Shown: piece after piece, positions 1 to 4,108 of the stretch
Numbering within the stretch: position 1 is the stretch's first letter
How the letters are laid out: each line of letters opens with the position of its first letter
NCBI GenBank assembly: GCA_947631075.1
Contig: CANRJU010000118.1
Location: 1 to 7,551 of the forward strand
DNA: 7,551 nt
Direction of reading: 5' to 3'
Source: an uncultured Lachnospiraceae bacterium
GTDB lineage: Bacteria > Bacillota > Clostridia > Lachnospirales > Lachnospiraceae
The notes under the pieces: model-generated
Databases searched by the model: none
Seen by the model: only the letters and a program-made list of their open reading frames with translations
Told to the model about the DNA's origin: nothing
Program-made: the position numbers and the translations under genes

Positions 1-1
1 A

Positions 2-433
2 GTCCGCAGCCGCCTTTTATTTGGATTTGGAATTACCGACGAGGTGTTCGCGGTCGCGTCCGCGGAATCTGGCAGCATCGGAGCGCCGTATATGTATGGA
101 CTGATTGCCACGCCGATTTTCGGGTGGACGCTCGGCACCTTTCTGGGAGCGGCGGCGTCCGGGCTTATGCCGGATCCGCTGGCGCGCGCGATGGAGTTAG
201 GGCTGTACGCGATGTTTATCGCTATTATTCTGCCCCCGGCGAAAAAGAGCCGCCCGGTCCTGTTTGTCATCGGGCTGTCGGTGGCGCTGTCCAGTGTGAT
301 GTACTATGTGCCGGCCTTTCAATGGATTTCCTCCGGATTTCAGGTGATTATAGCGACGGTGATCGCGGCGGCGGTGGCGGCGCTTGTGTTCCCGGTGGAG
401 GAGCCGCCGGAAGAAACGGTCCGGGAGGAATAA
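2..433 (+). CDS. azlC: AzlC family branched-chain amino acid exporter, large subunit (3' part only)
   Basis: This is the C-terminal 143 codons of an AzlC-type permease; the gene enters from the left edge already in frame. AzlC is an inner-membrane protein that works with the small protein AzlD to export branched-chain amino acids and their analogues. The first visible residues contain the family motif around GFGITDEVFAVAS, followed by several hydrophobic segments (around GLIATPIFGWTLGTFLGAAA, MELGLYAMFIAIILPP, PVLFVIGLSVALSSVMYYV and VIIATVIAAAVAALVFPV). It ends with an acidic hydrophilic tail. AzlC proteins are usually about 230-240 aa, so roughly 90 residues lie outside the window. A GTG at 44 is only an internal codon, because the conserved GFGITDE stretch precedes it. 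azlD follows after 74 bp. The family call is firm; substrate specificity is inferred from the family. Confidence 0.9.
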   Translation, partial: VRSRLLFGFGITDEVFAVASAESGSIGAPYMYGLIATPIFGWTLGTFLGAAASGLMPDPLARAMELGLYAMFIAIILPPAKKSRPVLFVIGLSVALSSVMYYVPAFQWISSGFQVIIATVIAAAVAALVFPVEEPPEETVREE

Positions 434-466
434 TTCAGAAGAAATAAAGATAGTGAGATAGTCGCT

Positions 467-492
467 AAAGCGGATAGAATTTGATTCGCTTT
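467..492 (+). other. Intercistronic hairpin between azlC and azlD
   Basis: The arms AAAGCGGAT (467-475) and ATTCGCTTT (484-492) form a 9-bp stem with one G-U pair and an 8-nt loop. There is no T-tract after it, so it is not an intrinsic terminator. It ends just before the azlD Shine-Dalgarno AGAGG (497-501). It could protect mRNA ends or tune the ratio of the two subunits; neither role is shown by the sequence. Confidence 0.4.
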
Positions 493-507
493 GGAAAGAG
501 GATAAAG

Positions 508-813
508 ATGGATATATATAGAATGTTAATCTGTATCGGGCTGATGGCGGGAATTACTTACCTGATTCGCGTGCTGCCCATCACGCTGTTTCAGCGGAAG
601 GTCCGGTCCCGGTTTGTAAAATCGTTTTTGTATTATGTGCCCTACGCGGTGCTGGCGGCGCTGACGTTTCCGTCGATTTTTTACGCGACGGGAGACGAGC
701 GGGCGTCCTTAGTGGGGACGTTGGCCGCGCTGGTCCTCGCGTTCTTTGATCTGGGGCTCGTGGTGGTGGCAATCGGGGCGGTGGCGGCCGCGCTGGTGTG
801 CCTGCTGGTGTAG
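508..813 (+). CDS. azlD: AzlD family branched-chain amino acid exporter, small subunit
   Basis: This encodes a 101-aa integral membrane protein of the AzlD family, the obligate small partner of AzlC in branched-chain amino acid export. Length fits the family (about 100-110 aa). Visible hallmarks are the first membrane segment around MLICIGLMAGITYLIRVLPI, the family-typical RVLPITLF, then FLYYVPYAVLAALTFPSIFYATGD. Two further hydrophobic helices run to the C-terminus. The start is placed at ATG 508 because AGAGG (497-501) lies 6 nt upstream; a TTG at 481 is in frame but has no ribosome binding site and would add residues the family lacks. azlC lies directly upstream, so the two are almost certainly one operon. 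The C-terminus ends abruptly in a hydrophobic stretch at a TAG that borders a repeat-like region. Confidence in the family is high. Confidence 0.9.
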   Translation: MDIYRMLICIGLMAGITYLIRVLPITLFQRKVRSRFVKSFLYYVPYAVLAALTFPSIFYATGDERASLVGTLAALVLAFFDLGLVVVAIGAVAAALVCLLV

Positions 814-826
814 TTACAATTATCGT

Positions 827-865
827 AAAAAGCAACTACCGCCACTCGGCTAAGTGACGGCAGTT
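827..865 (-). terminator. Intrinsic terminator on the - strand (azlD 3' side)
   Basis: Arms at 834-846 and 853-865 enclose a 6-nt loop. On the + strand the 13-bp stem has two A-C mismatches, but on the - strand both become G-U pairs, so the - strand RNA pairs fully. On that strand the stem is followed by GC and then five T (831-827). This is the shape of a rho-independent terminator for a leftward transcript, such as an antisense RNA. No - strand gene is visible upstream of it. It may also act weakly at the end of azlCD. Confidence 0.5.
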
Positions 866-898
866 TGAGTAAATCTTAAACTTGTTGTGATTAAAGCC

Positions 899-924
899 AA
901 CCGCTTGTCGCAGCGCTTCTTTCT
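899..924 (+). terminator. Weak hairpin with short T-rich tail, possible decayed + strand terminator
   Basis: AACCGCT (899-905) and AGCGCTT (912-918) pair except for one C-C mismatch, with a 6-nt loop, followed by CTTTCT. It is the only terminator-like structure on the + strand after azlD. The stem is short and the T-tract interrupted, so termination would be weak. Confidence 0.35.
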
Positions 925-941
925 GAACTAATTATATTGTA

Positions 942-970
942 AAAATGTTGACATGTCTACATTTTATAAT
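942..970 (+). promoter_or_regulatory. Palindromic operator abutting a perfect -10 box, upstream of the lipoprotein gene
   Basis: Positions 942-965 form a 24-bp palindrome with 11 of 12 base pairs matching; only 949/958 (T/T) fail. The centre is GACATGTC (950-957). The right end overlaps a perfect TATAAT (965-970) by one base. A perfect TTGACA (948-953) lies inside the palindrome but only 11 bp from TATAAT, too close for a standard sigma-A pair, and no good -35 sits 17 bp upstream. The palindrome has no loop, which suggests a DNA site for a dimeric repressor rather than an RNA hairpin. A start near 977 would leave a leader of about 50 nt before the ATG at 1026. Confidence 0.55.
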
Positions 971-1025
971 GAGAAAAAAGATACACTGCGAAAAAAGCTG
1001 GATGAGGCCGAGAAGGGGGATTAAA

Positions 1026-3326
1026 ATGAAAACAAGTAAGAGAATAGGGGCGATTATTATATGCCTGTTACTGCTGGTATCCGGCTGCGGCAAAAAAGAA
1101 ACAGCTCCCGCTGGCAAAGAGCAGGAGCCCGATGCGGCGAAAATTCAGACCGTCGACCTGTTAGAAGGCGATGCCGGGACGCTTGAGCAGGAAAACTATG
1201 TTCTTCAGCACCTGGAATATCTGGAGGGCCAGGAGTATCAGGAGATTTTGTCGGCGAAGCACGATCTTGCGGGACAGGCCTCAAAAGCCTACGAAGAAGC
1301 GAATCAGGCCAAAGTAAACAAGGCATGGCTGACGATGTCAAATGTGTGTATGCTTGTGGGAGATGAGGAATTAGAGCTGACAAATGAGTATGATATACTT
1401 TTGACGGATTTAATGCAGAGCGAGGCCGCGTCGGAGAATTACAGGGAGAGCTATGAGAAAGCTCTTTGCGGCGCATTTGAGGAGCTGCTGACGGATCTTG
1501 CGGATATGCTGGAAAAGACAAAGTCCAATCTGGACACAGCAAATGGGGAGTACTATGACAAAGTGGGAGGACTGATCGATTCCACGGAAAAAGCGCTCAA
1601 TATGGTGCACAGCCTCCGGAAAGAGGAAAAGGACGAGCTCATGCCGCAGCTCGCGGTTATGACGGAAAAGATGAAAAAAGAGTATCAGTCGTCGTTGGGA
1701 GATCAATTAGCCGGATTTCTGGACAGCAGCACGACGGCTCTGGATTACTTTGGCGACGCGATGGAGCTCACCAGCACTACATTCAGCGAGTTTGTCGACA
1801 AATATCTGTTTTACCGCGCCGCGTCCGCAGCGTCCGAGGAATGGTATGAAACGTGGAAAAATATCGCGGAGAGGATAAAAACAGACGACAGCAGCGAGGC
1901 GGAGCGCCTGTATAAATCCCTGAACACGATTTTAAGTGAAATCGACCTCGGTAAAAACGGGGAGTGGGAGGAAATGTATAAAAATGCCGCCAAGACTCTG
2001 GCTGAAAAAAATATGTTTGAATACAGCGCCGAAACAGCCTCCGCGGCTTTTGACGATGTCTGCAAAAAATGGCTGTGCGGACGGCTTATCAAAAAGACAT
2101 TTTCCGTCGGCGCGAGCCTTGCGAACAGGCTCATGAACTGCGACGACATCGCGTATTACGGGCAAATGGTGCTGGGCGCGGGGATATTGGCAAGAAACAC
2201 ATATCCCGTCCTGCTCGAAGCCGCGACAGAGCTGAACGCGAAAGAGGACTATAAAAGCGCTCTGTATTTTGACGAGGTGTTCCACATTCTCAAGGATATT
2301 CAGGTCAAGGGCTGCGATTACGCGATTTCATTTCATCAGGCAATCATTGAAAACCCGGCCGGGTATGTCTTAAAATATATGTCAGATGATCACGCGGCGG
2401 AGCAATACCGGATTCTGGCAGACAAGGCCGACTGGCAGGGGTACGAGTGCCACGGGAAGGTGACCGATTACTATCAGTTTATCCATGACAAGCTCCTGCC
2501 CGATTACGGTTATGTAAATGTAAATAAGAAGTCGTCAAGGCTCACCGCAAATGATTATTACGCGGACGTAAATAAATATAATTGCTGGGACAAGCGGACG
2601 GGCCTGTTTGCCGCCAATATAGCGGATCTGAACATGGATGGAACCGAGGATCTCATCGTCTTTTATTTTGACAGGAAGAAGTCGCCGGGCGCCCTTATGG
2701 CGCGGATCTATTCCAGAGATGACAAGGGGAAAATCTACCAGGTCGATACGGAGCAGCTGACGGAGACGACCGCCTGTGAGGAATATCATTGTTCCGCGGG
2801 ACTGATTACCTTGAAGGACGGCATATATCTTTACACGGAAGAAAATGTCACAGGAAAATTCATAGACTACTCGGATTATGTCGTCAGCCTGTACCAGCTG
2901 ACAGATGATGGAAAGTGGATCCGGAAATATAAGATGGGACAGTCCGGTGGCGGAACAAGCGAAGTGAGTTATTCCCTGTGGAAATATGTCAACAAGAATA
3001 AATATAAAGAAACGGTTCTGTGGGCGGACAGCGAATACAGGGTCTATCACGAGAACGTCAAGATTGCGACGTCACCCGGAACATCCTGGGACAATGCGAT
3101 TGCCCTTGGCTTTAAACAGATGGGCATTCCGGAGATGGCCCCCAACAGCGGTCAAAGTGAGAAACTCAGCTATGTCCTGTCATTGAAGTATGATGTAGCG
3201 ATGAATCTAGTGGGAGGGAACGCGGATTTTACATCTGTTCTGACGGACAAAACGGAATTTCGCAAAAATATGAAGCCATATGACCAGGAAAAAGACAGCG
3301 AAAAGGGCCAAAATGGGACTAAATAG
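1026..3326 (+). CDS. Large uncharacterised lipoprotein with helical N-terminal half and calcium-loop C-terminal half
   Basis: This encodes a 766-aa secreted lipoprotein that I do not recognise. The signal peptide has positive residues (KTSKR), a hydrophobic core and the lipobox VSGC, so Cys21 should be the lipidated residue and the protein should sit on the outer face of the membrane. A short Ala/Lys/Glu linker follows. Residues of about 40-440 look mainly alpha-helical, with Lys/Glu-rich and coiled-coil-like stretches. The C-terminal part is richer in Tyr, Trp and beta-type sequence and contains DLNMDGTED (residues 534-542), a D-x-N-x-D-G-x-x-D loop like those of dockerin, EF-hand or FG-GAP calcium sites. 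Ten further cysteines are present. The tail is charged and Lys-rich. The start is ATG 1026, with GGGGGA at 1015-1020; an in-frame ATG at 945 lies upstream of the -10 box and would bury the signal peptide. It stands alone between azlD and rpsU. Lipoprotein status is firm; function is unknown. Confidence 0.85.
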   Translation: MKTSKRIGAIIICLLLLVSGCGKKETAPAGKEQEPDAAKIQTVDLLEGDAGTLEQENYVLQHLEYLEGQEYQEILSAKHDLAGQASKAYEEANQAKVNKAWLTMSNVCMLVGDEELELTNEYDILLTDLMQSEAASENYRESYEKALCGAFEELLTDLADMLEKTKSNLDTANGEYYDKVGGLIDSTEKALNMVHSLRKEEKDELMPQLAVMTEKMKKEYQSSLGDQLAGFLDSSTTALDYFGDAMELTSTTFSEFVDKYLFYRAASAASEEWYETWKNIAERIKTDDSSEAERLYKSLNTILSEIDLGKNGEWEEMYKNAAKTLAEKNMFEYSAETASAAFDDVCKKWLCGRLIKKTFSVGASLANRLMNCDDIAYYGQMVLGAGILARNTYPVLLEAATELNAKEDYKSALYFDEVFHILKDIQVKGCDYAISFHQAIIENPAGYVLKYMSDDHAAEQYRILADKADWQGYECHGKVTDYYQFIHDKLLPDYGYVNVNKKSSRLTANDYYADVNKYNCWDKRTGLFAANIADLNMDGTEDLIVFYFDRKKSPGALMARIYSRDDKGKIYQVDTEQLTETTACEEYHCSAGLITLKDGIYLYTEENVTGKFIDYSDYVVSLYQLTDDGKWIRKYKMGQSGGGTSEVSYSLWKYVNKNKYKETVLWADSEYRVYHENVKIATSPGTSWDNAIALGFKQMGIPEMAPNSGQSEKLSYVLSLKYDVAMNLVGGNADFTSVLTDKTEFRKNMKPYDQEKDSEKGQNGTK

Positions 3327-3345
3327 GACGGGCTAAATAGGACGG
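3319..3345 (+). repeat. 13-bp direct repeat spanning the lipoprotein stop codon
   Basis: CTAAATAGGACGG occurs at 3319-3331 and again at 3333-3345, separated by one base. The first copy contains the TAG stop (3324-3326), and the second carries the same TAG. It looks like a small tandem duplication. No terminator hairpin is visible between the lipoprotein stop and the rpsU promoter. Confidence 0.8.
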
Positions 3346-3359
3346 TTTCAAAAAAACAG

Positions 3360-3387
3360 TTGACGTATGGAAAAAATATGGTATAAT
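3360..3387 (+). promoter_or_regulatory. Strong sigma-A promoter of rpsU
   Basis: TTGACG (3360-3365, five of six consensus bases) and a perfect TATAAT (3382-3387) are separated by 16 bp. A TG at 3379-3380 makes an extended -10. An A-run (3371-3376) fills the spacer. Transcription should start near 3394, leaving a 5' leader of about 70 nt before rpsU. Confidence 0.85.
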
Positions 3388-3411
3388 TTACTTTAGTGCA
3401 AAAATACCCGA

Positions 3412-3442
3412 TCAGTTGTATTGAAGCACAATTTACAACTGG
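3412..3442 (+). promoter_or_regulatory. rpsU 5' leader hairpin reaching the Shine-Dalgarno region
   Basis: CAGTTGTA (3413-3420) pairs perfectly with TACAACTG (3434-3441). TTG/CAA (3421-3423 with 3429-3431) extend the stem past a 2-nt bulge, and U3412-G3442 can add a wobble pair at the base. The 3' arm ends in the first bases of the purine-rich ribosome binding site GGAGGGAGGT (3441-3450). This placement fits translational control of rpsU, for example autoregulation, but no binding partner can be inferred. Confidence 0.5.
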
Positions 3443-3463
3443 AGGGAGGTAAGGTGTGATACA

Positions 3464-3640
3464 ATGTCTAGTGTAACAGTCAAAGAGAACGAATCACTGG
3501 ATAGCGCACTGCGCCGTTTCAAGAGAAATTGCGCAAAGGCGGGGATTCAGCAGGAGATTCGCAAGAGAGAGCATTATGAAAAACCAAGCGTTAGACGCAA
3601 GAAGAAGTCTGAAGCTGCTCGTAAAAGAAAATACAAATAA
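3464..3640 (+). CDS. rpsU: 30S ribosomal protein bS21
   Basis: This encodes a 58-aa, strongly basic protein of the bS21 family, a component of the 30S platform near the 3' end of 16S rRNA that assists initiation. The sequence shows the usual layout: a short start (MSSVTVKENES), LDSALRRFKRNCAKAGI, a central EIRKREHYEKPSVRRKKKSEAA and a Lys/Arg-rich end (RKRKYK). Length matches the 57-60 aa typical of Firmicutes. ATG 3464 is the first in-frame start after a stop. The main purine-rich site (GGAGGGAGGT, 3441-3450) is 13 nt away, rather far, while AAGGTG (3451-3456) is 7 nt away, so the effective site may be the latter. The gene has its own promoter, a leader hairpin and its own terminator, so it can be expressed apart from the downstream operon. 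In Bacillus subtilis rpsU lies in the same neighbourhood as yqfC and yqfD. Confidence 0.96.
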   Translation: MSSVTVKENESLDSALRRFKRNCAKAGIQQEIRKREHYEKPSVRRKKKSEAARKRKYK

Positions 3641-3654
3641 TGGCACATAGGAAG

Positions 3655-3693
3655 AAGCTTGTTTTCATATAGTATATGGAAGCAGGCTTTTTT
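3655..3693 (+). terminator. Intrinsic terminator after rpsU
   Basis: Arms at 3655-3671 and 3673-3689 are complementary along their length, with three G-U pairs; the innermost bases must open to form the loop. AAGCTTG begins the left arm and CAGGCTT ends the right. Six T (3688-3693) follow immediately. This should end most rpsU transcripts before yqfC. Confidence 0.88.
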
Positions 3694-3702
3694 CGTGGAA
3701 TG

Positions 3703-3750
3703 GCCGCGGGATGGGAGCGTGATTAGGCTCCTAAGTGTAAATGCCGCGGC
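3703..3750 (+). other. Two-tier inverted repeat in the rpsU-yqfC gap
   Basis: An outer GC-only stem pairs GCCGCGG (3703-3709) with CCGCGGC (3744-3750). Inside it, TGGGAGC (3712-3718) pairs with GCTCCTA (3727-3733) around an 8-nt loop, with one G-U pair. A 10-nt unpaired stretch (3734-3743) sits on the 3' side. It lies between the rpsU terminator and the yqfC promoter, so it would be transcribed only by read-through or from an unseen start. No known RNA class is recognised. Confidence 0.4.
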
Positions 3751-3778
3751 AGGGCGTTGCATTTTTGCGCGAAAAATC

Positions 3779-3807
3779 ATGACCTTTTGGCCCGGGCATC
3801 ATATAAT
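3779..3807 (+). promoter_or_regulatory. Promoter of the yqfC operon (sigma-A-like, with sigma-E-like -10)
   Basis: ATGACC (3779-3784, four of six consensus -35 bases) and a perfect TATAAT (3802-3807) are spaced 17 bp apart, fitting sigma-A. The same -10 region reads CATATAAT (3800-3807), which resembles the CATA-type -10 of mother-cell sigma-E promoters, the known class for yqfC in Bacillus subtilis. The sigma-E -35 match is poor. Either factor, or both, could be used. Confidence 0.5.
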
Positions 3808-3833
3808 AATAAAAAGCGCTTTGGGGGACTGTG

Positions 3834-4091
3834 ATGGGAAAGCTGGCAGAGAGACTCAACATCCCGCCGGACGTGGCGGAGGGGGCTACTATTGTCAATA
3901 TGTATGGAAACCACAGCGCTCTGGTGGAAAATTACAAATCGATTATCGAATATTCCAACACGCTGATCAAGCTGCAGGGAAAGCATGTGAAACTTCTGAT
4001 CGAGGGGGAAAAGCTGGAAATCGACCGCTTTACAAGAGAGGACTGCAAGATACGGGGAAATATCCAGATGGTGCAGTATATTCCGATGTAG
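3834..4091 (+). CDS. yqfC: Sporulation protein YqfC
   Basis: This encodes an 85-aa protein of the YabP/YqfC family, small proteins made in the mother cell during sporulation; in Bacillus subtilis yqfC belongs to the sigma-E regulon and its exact role is unresolved. The family pattern is visible as MGKLAERLNIPPDVAEGATI, then NMYGNHSALVENYKSIIEYS and an ending of short beta-type segments (KHVKLLIEGEKLEIDRF, IRGNIQMVQYIPM). There is no signal peptide or membrane helix. ATG 3834 is chosen over the GTG at 3831 because GGGGG (3823-3827) then lies 6 nt upstream rather than 3. The stop codon is 14 nt before the proposed yqfD start, so the two are cotranscribed. The family call is strong because of both sequence and gene order. 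Confidence 0.92.
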   Translation: MGKLAERLNIPPDVAEGATIVNMYGNHSALVENYKSIIEYSNTLIKLQGKHVKLLIEGEKLEIDRFTREDCKIRGNIQMVQYIPM

Positions 4092-4108
4092 AGGAGGAGA
4101 TCGAGCTG
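4092..4108 (+). promoter_or_regulatory. Shine-Dalgarno that points to a CTG start for yqfD
   Basis: AGGAGGAG (4092-4099) is a near-perfect Shine-Dalgarno directly after the yqfC stop. Six bases later, in the yqfD frame, lies CTG (4106-4108). No ATG, GTG or TTG occurs at a usable distance; the next GTG (4127) has only AGAGG 4 nt upstream and would remove conserved residues. Confidence 0.6.

Larger units (their letters stand above)
814..925. repeat. Structured intergenic repeat, probable relic of a holin-like (type I) toxin 3' end
   Basis: This stretch directly behind azlD has two hairpins separated by an AT-rich spacer. Read on the + strand, a short open frame (codons from 816 to the TGA at 855-857) gives TIIVKSNYRHSAK. 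It resembles the C-terminal tail of small holin-like toxins of Firmicutes, whose 3' regions carry comparable paired hairpins. The resemblance is from memory, not from a search. No start codon or N-terminal membrane segment of such a toxin is present, so at most it is a remnant. It also lies at the junction between the azl operon and the orphan lipoprotein. Confidence 0.4.

Noticed and set aside
124..447. Open frame on the + strand overlapping azlC
   Set aside because: It is an out-of-frame Gly/Arg-rich translation of the GC-rich azlC sequence; the azlC frame carries the family motif.
481..507. TTG 481 as the azlD start
   Set aside because: It lies in the hairpin loop region, has no ribosome binding site, and adds residues the family lacks; ATG 508 has AGAGG at proper spacing.
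945..1025. N-terminal extension of the lipoprotein from ATG 945 (or ATG 969)
   Set aside because: These codons lie before or within the -10 box and would place 19-27 residues ahead of a complete signal peptide. ATG 1026 has its own Shine-Dalgarno.
1057..1542. 161-codon open frame on the - strand opposite the lipoprotein
   Set aside because: The translation is Pro/Ser/Arg-rich in the manner of an antisense shadow, and the + strand gene has a signal peptide, lipobox and ribosome binding site.
3761..3777. ATTTTT/AAAAAT inverted repeat before the yqfC promoter
   Set aside because: Six AT pairs with a 5-nt loop are too weak to call a terminator or operator.
3659..4105. Long yqfD-frame extension starting at TTG 3659
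   Set aside because: It runs through the rpsU terminator and the whole of yqfC in another frame, and its translation (Gly/Arg/Lys-rich) has no family character.
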